This document shows, in pieces, positions 1-7,647 of a stretch of DNA of 39,249 nucleotides. A program made the translations under genes and the position numbers. Numbering within the stretch: position 1 is the stretch's first letter; the number at the start of each line of letters is the position of its first letter. The notes under the pieces are model-generated. The model was given only the letters and a program-made list of their open reading frames with translations, was not told the origin of the DNA and did no database searches. Source of the stretch: Thermoplasmata archaeon (GTDB lineage: Archaea; Thermoplasmatota; Thermoplasmata; UBA10834); assembly GCA_029864565.1 (NCBI GenBank), contig JAOTTD010000016.1, positions 1 to 39,249 on the forward strand, in the 5' to 3' direction.

Positions 1-36
1 AACTTCATGCGATTTCTCCTCGTGGATTTGTATAGT

Positions 37-47
37 GATTATTTAAC
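37..47 (+). promoter_or_regulatory. Probable TATA box for the AMMECR1 gene
   Basis: An AT-rich stretch reading ATTATTTAACC stands out from GC-rich surroundings about 130 bases before the AMMECR1 start. The assignment rests on composition and position only. Confidence 0.35.
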
Positions 48-120
48 CTTTGGTCTATAGGGACCCAGCCAGATAGACCATTCGCTAGCGCAGATTCTTG
101 AGAGGGCAACGGCCCATAGG

Positions 121-165
121 CGCCGTATTGTTGAAAGCTTCATATTTCACCGCCCCCATACGGCG
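121..165 (+). other. Hairpin directly before the AMMECR1 start codon
   Basis: CGCCGTAT at 121-128 pairs perfectly with ATACGGCG at 158-165. The ATG at 171 follows five bases later, and no clear Shine-Dalgarno sequence is visible. The fold could affect translation, but this is inference. Confidence 0.4.
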
Positions 166-170
166 GCAAC

Positions 171-797
171 ATGACCGCGTTTTCGGATGAAGAGGGCAAG
201 AAGGCGGTCGAGATCGCCAGGACTGTAATTGAGAGGCTCGTGCGCAAAGAGCGCATGCCCGATTTCGACACGCCAGACAGCTTCAAGCGAGAATCGGGCG
301 TGTTCGTGACTCTGACTACATACCCCGGAGATGAACTCCGCGGCTGCATCGGCTACCCGGAGCCTGTTGCTCCGTTGATGGATGCACTGAAGGACTCGGC
401 AGTCAGCGCGGCTTCGCGGGATCCGAGGTTTCCGGCTGTGAATGCAGCGGAACTAGAAAGTGTTAAGGTCGAAGTCAGCTTGCTCACGCCACCGGAGGAG
501 ATCGTGGTGGAAGAAGCCGCTGACCTCCCGAAGATCATCGTTGTCGGAGTGGACGGGCTCATAGTCCATCGAAATGGTGCAAGGGGGTTGCTCCTGCCCC
601 AGGTGCCGGTCGAATGGAATTGGGATTCCGAGGAGTTCCTCTGCCAGACGTGCATGAAGGCCGGCGTGGGCCCTGACGCGTGGTTGATGCCCGGGACGCA
701 GGTATTCAGGTTCCAGGCCGAGGTGTTCTCGGAGACCGAGCCGCATGGGAAGGTCGTCAGAAGGGATCTGGATGGAAAAGATGGATGTTGTGATTAA
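171..797 (+). CDS. AMMECR1 domain protein (TIGR00296 type)
   Basis: A 208-residue protein spanning the full AMMECR1 domain. The family signature RGCIGYPEP is at about residues 57-65. A cysteine-bearing segment, CQTCMKAG, lies near residue 158. The family is widespread in archaea and eukaryotes. Its biochemical role is not established, although archaeal members often sit near memo or radical SAM genes. The start at 171 gives the usual N-terminus, with DEEGKKAVEIAR close to the first residue. The 3' end overlaps the pyrC start by about 26 bases, so the two genes are probably translated from one message. The family call is secure and the function is unknown. Confidence 0.9.
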   Translation: MTAFSDEEGKKAVEIARTVIERLVRKERMPDFDTPDSFKRESGVFVTLTTYPGDELRGCIGYPEPVAPLMDALKDSAVSAASRDPRFPAVNAAELESVKVEVSLLTPPEEIVVEEAADLPKIIVVGVDGLIVHRNGARGLLLPQVPVEWNWDSEEFLCQTCMKAGVGPDAWLMPGTQVFRFQAEVFSETEPHGKVVRRDLDGKDGCCD

Positions 798-2073
798 GGG
801 CAAGTGCTTCGTCGATGGGCAGCTTGCCCAGCGATGCATCGGCGTGAAAGACGGCAGGATAGTTGCCGTCAGAGCCGACTTGGATGGAGAGAGGGTTTTC
901 GATTATGGCCACAAGCTGGTCCTGCCCGCCGCAATCGACGCTCACGTGCACATGCGCGACCCTGGCGCGACGCACAAAGAGGATTTTGGCACGGGCTCGC
1001 TCTCGGCGTTGCACGGAGGCGTGACGTGCATCCTCGACATGCCCAACTCCGACCCGCCAACCACTACGGCGGCCGCTCTCAGGGAGAAGGCGTCGATAGC
1101 CGCTTCGAAGAGCCTCGTGGATTTCGGCCTGTTCGCCGGCATAACCCCTGGCTGTGACGTCGAACTTCTCTCCTCCTCGGGGGCTGTCGGGTTCAAGCTG
1201 TACATGGCTGGTACGACAGGAAACCTACAGGTATCCTCTCTGGAGGCCGTCAGGGAAGAGTTGGAGGCGGTCGCGGCATCTGGCAAAGCGCTCGCTGTGC
1301 ATGCGGAGGACGAGGGACTGAGAATTAAGGGAGCGGAGAGTTCCCTAGGGGACCATCTCCGAAATAGACCGAACGAGTGTGAGACCAGTGCGATCAGGAA
1401 GCTTGGGGAGTCTGGGGTTGGAGGCCTGAGGACGCATATATGCCACGTCTCCGCGAAGGAATCACTGCCCCTCCTGGAAGGCATGCCAAACATCACCTCC
1501 GAGGTCACCCCACATCATCTCCTCCTGGACATGGATTCGAAGCTAGAAGGATTCGGCAAAGTCAACCCTCCTCTGAGGAGGCGGGGGGATAGGCAGGCGT
1601 TGTTCAACGCCTTAAAGGAAGGTACGCTAGACATCATTGCATCGGACCACGCCCCACACACGACAGAGGAGAAGGAGGAGGACTTCGACTTCGCTCCCAG
1701 CGGCATCCCTGGGGTGGAGACCCTCGCGCCTCTGATGCTGCAGCTCGTGAGGGACAAGCACATTCCACTATCGAGGTTCGTGTCCGGAGTGTGCGAGAGA
1801 CCCGCCGACATCTTCGGCCTCAACAAAGGCAGACTAGAGCTACAACGCGACGCCGACATCATGGTCGTAGACATGATGGACAGCACAGAGATTCGAGCGG
1901 ATCGGCTGCATTCGAAATGCGCGTGGACGCCATACGAAAGGTTGTCAGGCATCTTCCCGAAGGCGGTCTTTTTAAGAGGGAAAATCATGATGGAGGACGG
2001 AACCCAGGTGGGAGAACGCGCCGGAAGGGAAGTCGTTGAAAGAGAGAAGAGCCGAGGAATCGCCGGAGATTGA
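772..2073 (+). CDS. pyrC: Dihydroorotase
   Basis: The enzyme cyclises carbamoyl-aspartate to dihydroorotate in cytosolic pyrimidine synthesis. The amidohydrolase metal-site motifs are in order: HVHMRDPG near residue 57 (HxH plus Arg), the GFKLYM lysine expected to be carboxylated, HICHVSA, and the late SDHAPHT carrying the metal-binding Asp. About 433 residues is normal for the class I (AllB/PyrC-like) group. The ATG at 772 is chosen because an AGAAGGG sequence precedes it at good spacing; an ATG at 781 is a close alternative. It overlaps AMMECR1 upstream, and the next gene overlaps its own 3' end. Allantoinase is the main alternative, but no purine-degradation genes are nearby. Confidence 0.9.
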   Translation: MEKMDVVIKGKCFVDGQLAQRCIGVKDGRIVAVRADLDGERVFDYGHKLVLPAAIDAHVHMRDPGATHKEDFGTGSLSALHGGVTCILDMPNSDPPTTTAAALREKASIAASKSLVDFGLFAGITPGCDVELLSSSGAVGFKLYMAGTTGNLQVSSLEAVREELEAVAASGKALAVHAEDEGLRIKGAESSLGDHLRNRPNECETSAIRKLGESGVGGLRTHICHVSAKESLPLLEGMPNITSEVTPHHLLLDMDSKLEGFGKVNPPLRRRGDRQALFNALKEGTLDIIASDHAPHTTEEKEEDFDFAPSGIPGVETLAPLMLQLVRDKHIPLSRFVSGVCERPADIFGLNKGRLELQRDADIMVVDMMDSTEIRADRLHSKCAWTPYERLSGIFPKAVFLRGKIMMEDGTQVGERAGREVVEREKSRGIAGD

Positions 2074-3199
2074 CCTGTCCGAGTTGGATGGGTACAGCTA
2101 CAGATGCGTCGATGATTGTGCTCTCTGTTGCCTTTGTCAGCCTGAGCTACTTCCAGACGAGGAGGCGCTGTTCCGGAGCGACCCTGTTCTCATGGCGGGC
2201 GTGACGGACGAGCACATCTCGCCAGAAGTCAAGGGCGCCGCGATACGGTTGAAGGGCAGGCACGGGGCGTGCCACTTTCTCACGGACAAGCGGTGCACCA
2301 TATACAACCGACGGCCACACTTCTGCAGGTCATTCCCACTGAATGTCTTCGCCGGTTGGAGGGTTCAGGTGAACGTCAACAGGTCGTGCCGTGGCCTGGG
2401 ACTTCCCGGTGAGGAGTTGGAACCCCTTGGAAGACGACTCTTATCGAGATACGGAGACGACAGGTTGAAAGGGGAAGTCCGCTCCGCGAACAAGGTGTTC
2501 TCTCAGTTCGTGCGCAACACCCGGGAAGCGTCGGCCGCGCAATCCTTCTCTTCCGTTCGAAGCGCCGCAGCCATGTTGGACGACGAGCTGACAGAGCAGC
2601 TGGGGCTGAGCCGAGTCATGACATATGCGGAGTACGGGAGCACGAAGCCTAACTCTTCCCCTGCAGACCTGGCCAAGCGCGTCAGAATAACGGAGGCGGA
2701 GGCTGACATATCCGAGAGAGCGTTGATGGACGGCGTCGAGCTGTTCGATCTGCCAGACCTCTGCTTGCTCCCGGTATACGTAGGGCCCGACCTGTCGTGG
2801 AAGATGTTCAAGCTAGATGGAAAGACCTTCGTCGGCTGGGAGCTCGGGGAATCGGGGGAGACGAAGGAGTTCTGCCGCGTGGACCCGTCGTCGGTGGACC
2901 TGCTGCCTATGACGACCGCTGGCAGAGAGTCTGTCAGGGAGTACCTCCATCTCATCAACTCAAGAGACTGCTTTCTCGGCCACGCCGCCTACCTGTGCGA
3001 TATGGAAGGGTACGAGTTCAACTTCGGCCAGGTCTACCTCGGAGCAGTCGCCAACAACATCATAGACCTGTGGTGGAGGGCCTCACTTCTAGCACAGGTT
3101 GCGGGCCTAGAGCAATTGGACGCGGCAGAAATCCGTGAGGGCGTGGTCTTCTTCGACATGGACCTGCTCGACCTGCCGACCATAGGCGCGTTCATCTGA
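2036..3199 (+). CDS. YkgJ-family cysteine-cluster protein
   Basis: A 387-residue protein whose N-terminal part carries the YkgJ-type zinc/iron-chelating pattern. CVDDCALCC near residues 24-32 is followed by CHFLTDKRCTIYNRRPHFCR around residues 80-98 and a further Cys near 119. Such domains are thought to bind Fe-S or Zn; substrates are unknown. The remaining 260 residues show no motif I recognise. The TTG start at 2036 lies inside the end of pyrC, a 38-base overlap, and a later start before residue 20 is possible. No membrane segment is seen, so it is probably cytosolic. It is convergent with the next gene. Confidence 0.75.
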   Translation: MKERRAEESPEIDLSELDGYSYRCVDDCALCCLCQPELLPDEEALFRSDPVLMAGVTDEHISPEVKGAAIRLKGRHGACHFLTDKRCTIYNRRPHFCRSFPLNVFAGWRVQVNVNRSCRGLGLPGEELEPLGRRLLSRYGDDRLKGEVRSANKVFSQFVRNTREASAAQSFSSVRSAAAMLDDELTEQLGLSRVMTYAEYGSTKPNSSPADLAKRVRITEAEADISERALMDGVELFDLPDLCLLPVYVGPDLSWKMFKLDGKTFVGWELGESGETKEFCRVDPSSVDLLPMTTAGRESVREYLHLINSRDCFLGHAAYLCDMEGYEFNFGQVYLGAVANNIIDLWWRASLLAQVAGLEQLDAAEIREGVVFFDMDLLDLPTIGAFI

Positions 3200-3214
3200 G
3201 GCTTGTCACCGCGC

Positions 3215-3463
3215 TTATTTCTTCTCCTCGATCCGGTCAAGAGTGAAGGATCCTTCCTTCACCTCCATCTTCTTCGTCAGGAAGAAGTACGGAATGCTCA
3301 GGACGACGACAGCGGCTACGGTTACTGTGACCAGTACGAGTATCACCAAAGCTGCCAGACCAATCAACGCCAAGATGGACGCGATGACGCCCAACCATTC
3401 GAGGGCGAGAATTGCGGCGGCAACGATGGCGATTATCACGAGTAAGGCAGCGATCCTTCCCAT
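3215..3463 (-). CDS. Small hydrophobic membrane protein
   Basis: An 82-residue protein dominated by hydrophobic residues, with two or three predicted membrane spans between about residues 4 and 62. It ends in a charged cytosolic-type tail (KKMEVKEGSFTLDRIEEKK). The ATG at 3463 is preferred over an upstream TTG because AGGTG lies seven bases before it. It begins 12 bases after the stop of the AIM24 gene on the same strand, so the two probably form an operon. I recognise no family and no function can be given. Confidence 0.65.
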   Translation of the reverse strand: MGRIAALLVIIAIVAAAILALEWLGVIASILALIGLAALVILVLVTVTVAAVVVLSIPYFFLTKKMEVKEGSFTLDRIEEKK

Positions 3464-3474
3464 GTACAGACACC

Positions 3475-4182
3475 TCAACGCAGGTTGAAGCCTGAGCCGC
3501 TGCTCTGTTGGCGCGGAAGGAACGGCACGAGGGCTCCAGCGAGCTTAGGCAGTGTCAGAGACTGCAGTATCACCCTTCCTGGTCCAGTGAGCGTTGTGAC
3601 GAATAGGCCCTCGCCGCTAAACAGCGCACTCCGGATGGAACCGACGCTCTCTATGCTGTATTGGACTCCACCCTCCCAGGCAACCACATTGCCCGTGCTC
3701 ACCCTGATGATCTCTCCCGGTTTCAGGTTCATCTCGATGAAGTCGCCCGAACCATGTACGAAGGTTGTGCCCTCGCCGGTCAATTTCTGAATTATCAATC
3801 CTTCGCCTCCGAAGAATATCGTCCCTAGTTTCTTCTGGAACGCGATATCCAGGGTCACGGCGCCCTCCGCGCACAGAAACGCGTCCTTCTGGACAAGCCA
3901 CGTCTTTCCGCCCCTTAGATCGAGTGCCTGTATCTTCCCGGGGACGTTCCCCGCGAAGGCCACGACTCCAGTCCCGCCAGCAGCGGTGAACTCCGTGACG
4001 AAGAATGACTCGCCGGTCATCTTGCGCTTCAACCCGGCCATCAACCCACCCCTGGCACGGGCGGTCATGCTTATGTTTGAGCTCATGTATGTCATCGTCC
4101 CGGCCTCCGCAAACAGGAGTTCGCCAGGCATTATCTCGCAGTTCACGAACTGCAGGTTGTCACCCGTTATCGTGTGTTTCAT
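3475..4182 (-). CDS. AIM24 / TIGR00266 family protein
   Basis: A 235-residue protein of the AIM24 (DUF124) beta-sandwich family. Typical features are the opening MKHTITGDNLQFVNCEIMPG, the segment AEAGTMTYMS, and glycine-rich strands such as FFGGEGLIIQKLTGEGTTF. Family members are found in all domains; in yeast AIM24 affects mitochondrial inner-membrane organisation, while prokaryotic roles are unclear. The frame is open upstream for 74 more codons, but that part is unlike the family, so the ATG at 4182 is chosen. It is followed by a small membrane protein in the same operon, consistent with a membrane-associated role. Confidence 0.85.
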   Translation of the reverse strand: MKHTITGDNLQFVNCEIMPGELLFAEAGTMTYMSSNISMTARARGGLMAGLKRKMTGESFFVTEFTAAGGTGVVAFAGNVPGKIQALDLRGGKTWLVQKDAFLCAEGAVTLDIAFQKKLGTIFFGGEGLIIQKLTGEGTTFVHGSGDFIEMNLKPGEIIRVSTGNVVAWEGGVQYSIESVGSIRSALFSGEGLFVTTLTGPGRVILQSLTLPKLAGALVPFLPRQQSSGSGFNLR

Positions 4183-4440
4183 GATTATCGCCTTCAGCAA
4201 CGATTGATTGGAGTATTTTACCTTTCCGGAGAGGTTCGTACAGGTGATAACCTGCGAATCCGTTCTCAGAGAGAGGCGCCTGCACGCCTGGCCAGCAGCA
4301 GCATAGTGCTGAGTCATCAGGCAGGAGCCGATGGCCGGCGAGGGCATCGAACCCCGTTCAATTCGAGGTGAACGCTCCGAAAGCGTTATTAGTTTGAGTT
4401 TCATGTACTCTTTTCGAACATTTTAGGGAGGAGAACCGCT
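4183..4440. other. Divergent intergenic region, no gene recognised
   Basis: This 258-base gap separates the divergent AIM24 and Lrp genes. An AT-rich stretch near 4210-4222 could be the TATA element for the minus-strand operon. A second AT-rich stretch at about 4385-4425 could serve the Lrp gene. I see no RNA gene here. Confidence 0.4.
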
Positions 4441-4911
4441 TTGGGCAAACAAGATACAGCGACCCTAGACAAGAACGACGAGATCATATTGAAAATGCTT
4501 CAAGAAGACTGCAAGATCAGTCTCAAGGAGATCGGGGAGAAGACCGGGCTGTCGTCTTCGACCGTGCACTATCGCGTCAACCGCCTGCTGGAGGAAGGTG
4601 TCATCACCGGTTTCAAGGCGTGCGTGGACCCCGTGAAGGTCGGCAAGGAGATGCTGGCGATAGCCTTGATCACTGGGAGATATGGTCCTGACTACTCCAA
4701 GAAGATAGGTGAGAAGCTCGCCAAGATACAGGGGGTGTGGGCGGTCTATTTCCTGCTTGGCAACATAGACTTCGCAGTGCTGCTCCGCGCGTCCTCAAGA
4801 GAGGAGCTTAAGTCCATTGTCGATTCGTTCATAAGAATCGACGAGGTCGAGAGGAGCAACACCTATCTGATACTGGAAAGGCGCAAGGAAGACCTTACGG
4901 TTCAGCTGTGA
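4441..4911 (+). CDS. Lrp/AsnC family transcription regulator
   Basis: A 156-residue DNA-binding regulator. The N-terminal winged helix opens LDKNDEIILKMLQEDCKISL, and its recognition helix is in GLSSSTVHYRVNRLLEEGVI at about residues 37-56. A C-terminal RAM-type ligand-binding and oligomerisation domain follows (VWAVYFLLGNIDFAVLLRA). Length and order match archaeal Lrp proteins. The TTG start at 4441 is set by the strong GGGAGGAGA ending six bases earlier. Ligand and targets cannot be read from the sequence. It is transcribed alone and converges with the coiled-coil gene. Confidence 0.9.
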   Translation: MGKQDTATLDKNDEIILKMLQEDCKISLKEIGEKTGLSSSTVHYRVNRLLEEGVITGFKACVDPVKVGKEMLAIALITGRYGPDYSKKIGEKLAKIQGVWAVYFLLGNIDFAVLLRASSREELKSIVDSFIRIDEVERSNTYLILERRKEDLTVQL

Positions 4912-4918
4912 CGCGGAC

Positions 4919-6139
4919 TTACCGGGCTCTCCTCGCCTTAGATACCGAGACAAGGTAATCCTCTATCCTCTTGACGCGCACAGAAACGCTCTTGAGGCTC
5001 TGCTCCAGGCCCGCAACATCGCCCACTACCTGGACCTGCGGCACAGCTTCTTCCGGACGTGCTGCTTCGGAGACGCTAACTTTGAGATCCTCAATCGTGG
5101 ATTTCAGCAACTCGATCTCGTCGAGGATGTCATCTGTCCTAGGATCGACAGCACCTTCCTCGGCCTCCACAGGCAATTCGGACAGCGCCTCCTTCATCTT
5201 CCTTATCTCCGCTTCCTGAGTGCCACAGCTCTCGACCGCTTTGTCCACCTTCCGGTCGGTGGTCGTAAGTATGACGCCCAAGCCCTTCGCCATCTTCTTG
5301 TCCAGCTCCGACTTGAAACTCCGTATCTCGCCCCTCAGCTCCCGCTCTATCTCCTCGATGCGAGCCTCTTGCGCCTTTGCTAGCTCGACCGTCTGTTCGA
5401 GACTCTCCAGCCTCTTCGCCACCTCGTTGATTGTTCCAAGCCCATCCTGATCGAGGATGATCTGAACCGGCGCTGGAGGGTAGCGTTTCACGGACTCGAC
5501 CATGGCCATCGTGTCGACGCTCGGGCCGGCGCGCAAGACGGCCTGACGAATCTGTTCAAGCCTGGAAACGACGTACTCGGCCGTCTTCGCCGGGTTCTTC
5601 GACAATTTCGCGGTGTCCTTGAGCTCCACGACGAGCTTTTCGAGTTCCCTCGCCGAATCCACGACGCCCGAAGCCTCGAGGGCACAGATGTCCCTTATCG
5701 CGTCCCTCCTCCCCCTGGCCGTGGCATCGTCGATGGCCATGCCTTCATGGGCGTAAACGGTCGCGACGTAGCTGACGCCAGACATCAGTCTGGCCATCAC
5801 GTATCCCCAGTCGTTGTTGCTGACGGCGATAGAAGGTCTATCGGACTTCTCGAAAAGCATGCAGAAGCAGGAGTTGGGCATGCGGCAGATCTCGATGCTG
5901 TACGGGCGATTCCTGTAGAACGAGGGCACATGCTCGGGACTCTCACTCTCGACGGCCACCACGTACGACCTCAGATATGCTCTGCCGTATTCGGCCAGGT
6001 CGGCGGGAGGGGAGGCTATTCCGGTCGGGCTGTTCTCGGGGGCGTTCATGACCGCTCCAGGCAATGAAAGCGCCGTTATCCTCGACACATCGAAGTGCGA
6101 AAGGCTGGCGGCGCTGAAGGCATCCTCAGGGTTGTGCAA
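4919..6139 (-). CDS. Coiled-coil protein of unknown function
   Basis: A 406-residue soluble protein in two parts. Residues 30-180 look globular, with a cysteine-containing segment CRMPNSCFCMLF. Residues 230-400 are strongly heptad-like and charged (for example EEIERELRGEIRSFKSELDKK), indicating coiled coil, and the C-terminus is basic (KARRAR). I recognise no family. The start is uncertain: TTG at 6139 gives 406 residues, while ATG at 6049 removes 30. It lies 76 bases downstream of a winged-helix regulator on the same strand and next to the archaellum locus, so a link to motility or signalling is possible but unproven. Confidence 0.65.
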   Translation of the reverse strand: MHNPEDAFSAASLSHFDVSRITALSLPGAVMNAPENSPTGIASPPADLAEYGRAYLRSYVVAVESESPEHVPSFYRNRPYSIEICRMPNSCFCMLFEKSDRPSIAVSNNDWGYVMARLMSGVSYVATVYAHEGMAIDDATARGRRDAIRDICALEASGVVDSARELEKLVVELKDTAKLSKNPAKTAEYVVSRLEQIRQAVLRAGPSVDTMAMVESVKRYPPAPVQIILDQDGLGTINEVAKRLESLEQTVELAKAQEARIEEIERELRGEIRSFKSELDKKMAKGLGVILTTTDRKVDKAVESCGTQEAEIRKMKEALSELPVEAEEGAVDPRTDDILDEIELLKSTIEDLKVSVSEAARPEEAVPQVQVVGDVAGLEQSLKSVSVRVKRIEDYLVSVSKARRAR

Positions 6140-6215
6140 ATATGTTTCCGGTCAAATTTCGAGTATGATAATCAGTCGAGCCCTTATCGAACTTTCGATG
6201 GTTGGGTCAAGGACT

Positions 6216-6557
6216 CTACTCTGCCGCCCTAGCCTCCCAATCGTCGGACCACAGCACCTGCCCGGTCTTCAGCTCCAGCCTCATCCTCACCTTTCCCTCA
6301 TCGAAGAGTATCTGTGCCCGTCTGATCTGCGACAAGTAGAGCCTCGTCCACTTTCCCTTCTGTGTCAACACTCTACCCTCGCAGCTCAACAACCCCTCGG
6401 CCACCAAGCTGTGTACATGGCGGTAGCCCTGGGTCACTGGTATGCCGAGGTTCTGGCACATATCCTGCACGGTCCGCGGCCTGTCCTCCGCATATGTCAG
6501 GATCTTGGCGGAATACTCGTTGATTAGCAGCCGTGACAGTTCGTATGCGTTCATCAT
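6216..6557 (-). CDS. Winged-helix regulator A, divergent from the archaellum locus
   Basis: A 113-residue protein with an N-terminal winged helix (LINEYSAKILTYAEDRPRTV, then a recognition helix in GIPVTQGYRHVHSLVAEGLL). A C-terminal beta-rich segment ends RAQILFDEGKVRMRLELKTG. It aligns along its whole length with the divergent regulator at 6812, so the two are paralogues. Tandem ATGs at 6557 and 6554 fit the family start; the longer frame upstream is AT-rich promoter DNA. Two copies of the TTGAGAATCAC motif lie in the shared promoter region, suggesting autoregulation. It is probably a regulator of the neighbouring archaellum genes, but that is inferred from position. Confidence 0.8.
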   Translation of the reverse strand: MMNAYELSRLLINEYSAKILTYAEDRPRTVQDMCQNLGIPVTQGYRHVHSLVAEGLLSCEGRVLTQKGKWTRLYLSQIRRAQILFDEGKVRMRLELKTGQVLWSDDWEARAAE

Positions 6558-6689
6558 GATGGCATCATCTACACGCCATCCATTTGACGTTGGAGATTCA
6601 TAAAGAGTCGGACCCAATTCTAATCGGAGAATATCAAGGACGATTCTATGATACTGGTGAATGCGGGCGATTCGCGGTCTGTTTTTCGA

Positions 6690-6711
6690 GTGATTCTCAA
6701 GTTCTGAGAAC
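6690..6711. promoter_or_regulatory. Candidate operator with inverted repeat (TTGAGAATCAC, minus strand)
   Basis: The minus strand reads TTGAGAATCAC at 6690-6700, an exact match to the consensus shared across this locus. On the plus strand TTCTCA at 6694-6699 and TGAGAA at 6705-6710 form an inverted repeat with a five-base spacer. It lies between the two divergent regulators. Confidence 0.55.
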
Positions 6712-6730
6712 ATCCAAAAATGAAAAACAT

Positions 6731-6745
6731 GCGTGATTCTCACGC
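6731..6745. promoter_or_regulatory. Palindromic candidate operator (GCGTGATTCTCACGC)
   Basis: A perfect six-base dyad around a three-base centre. It contains a minus-strand GTGAGAATCAC, one base from the locus consensus. It lies about 18 bases upstream of the TATA box of the plus-strand regulator. Confidence 0.55.
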
Positions 6746-6762
6746 ATTATAGGCAAGTGGAC

Positions 6763-6774
6763 AAATATATATAA
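6763..6774 (+). promoter_or_regulatory. TATA box of regulator B
   Basis: A strong AAATATATATAA run about 40 bases before the ATG at 6812, at the expected place for a short-leader archaeal promoter. Confidence 0.65.
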
Positions 6775-6811
6775 CCATAAATTATTCACCTTTAATTAGT
6801 AGAGGGATGGG

Positions 6812-7237
6812 ATGGGTAGCATCCGCTCCTCTGGATGGGAGGGGAATTTCATAACCTACGAGTCGAGGGAGTTCAGCACTGCAGATAAAGAGCTCGGGAT
6901 AGCCCAGATTCTGACCGATCAGTACAACATGAACATACTGGCAGCGACGAGCTACAAGGCGAGAAGCGCAAGGGAACTCGCCTTCATGTTCGACATTCCG
7001 CTCGCAAGCTGCTACAGGAAGCTCAGAGAACTCTCGGCAGCCAATCTAGTGGAACAGGACGGGACCGAGCTAACGGCCGACGGCAAGCGGTACAAGGTCT
7101 ACAAATCCAAGATAGGTAGCGTCACGCTCGTCTACGAGAAGGGCATGCTGCACTTGAAACTGGATTTGAACCACCGTTCGACGCCGTTGGAGATCACGCA
7201 GAACATGGCGACGCCGAAACCTAGGGAGATATTGTAG
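6812..7237 (+). CDS. Winged-helix regulator B, paralogue of regulator A
   Basis: A 141-residue regulator. After a 30-residue extension comes a winged helix (LTDQYNMNILAATSYKARSA, then FDIPLASCYRKLRELSAANL). A beta-rich tail, GSVTLVYEKGMLHLKLDLNH, corresponds to the end of regulator A. The ATG at 6812 follows AGAGGGATGGG. It is transcribed toward the archaellum genes from a promoter region it shares with regulator A. Euryarchaeal archaellum activators such as EarA are also winged-helix proteins near fla genes, but I cannot show this is the same family. A role in archaellum control is a reasoned inference. Confidence 0.8.
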   Translation: MGSIRSSGWEGNFITYESREFSTADKELGIAQILTDQYNMNILAATSYKARSARELAFMFDIPLASCYRKLRELSAANLVEQDGTELTADGKRYKVYKSKIGSVTLVYEKGMLHLKLDLNHRSTPLEITQNMATPKPREIL

Positions 7238-7647
7238 GTTTTTCGCGCGACCGAGCTGACGAAGGCACCTGCGGAATTCGGGTATCGGCCATCTCGTTGT
7301 ACCGTCTGACTGCGGAGGCAGCAGGTCCATCTAGACTTGGTTTCTTGATTTCCTGCTTAGGGAATCACAGCGCAATCCTTTTCTATCGACCATGATTATC
7401 AATTATTGCTCTCAGAAGTAGGAATCTACCTTGAGAGCAACATCGGGATTAGCCACAGGGCATGTAGGGCCTCCTCGGGAGTGAGATCCAGAGGGCAATG
7501 CGAGCAGGCATTTCGCGATTTCCGGCAAGCGGCACGTCGAAGCCAGAGAGAGGACCATACCCGTGCCATTTACGAAATCGCTGACAGCGCTGTTCTGCAT
7601 CCGCCTGTTCTGGGCTCATGTATGCAAGATGACGAGGTGGAACAAAG
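7238..7647 (+). promoter_or_regulatory. Promoter and long leader of archaellin gene flaB1
   Basis: A 410-base region without a credible gene. A degenerate copy of the locus motif, TAGGGAATCAC, is at 7358-7368, and a weak AT-rich candidate TATA is near 7395-7405. In the leader, CCACAGGGCATGTAG at 7453-7467 is identical to the core of the 27-bp inverted repeats flanking flaB2. GCGATTTC at 7515-7522 can pair with GAAATCGC at 7574-7581. An open frame through this stretch looks non-coding. Confidence 0.5.
7453..7467 (+). repeat. Third, partial copy of the archaellin-locus repeat
   Basis: Fifteen bases, CCACAGGGCATGTAG, match exactly the core of the inverted repeats at 8976-9002 and 11021-11047. 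The bases on each side match only partly. It has the same orientation as the copy at 8976. Confidence 0.7.

Noticed and set aside
4320-4385. Possible tRNA T-arm (GTTCAATTC) in the AIM24-Lrp gap
   Set aside because: The flanking bases form only four of five T-stem pairs, and no acceptor or anticodon stem fits on either strand.
3475-4404. The 309-residue version of the AIM24 protein
   Set aside because: The first 74 residues do not resemble the family and run through the divergent promoter region. The ATG at 4182 gives the usual family start.
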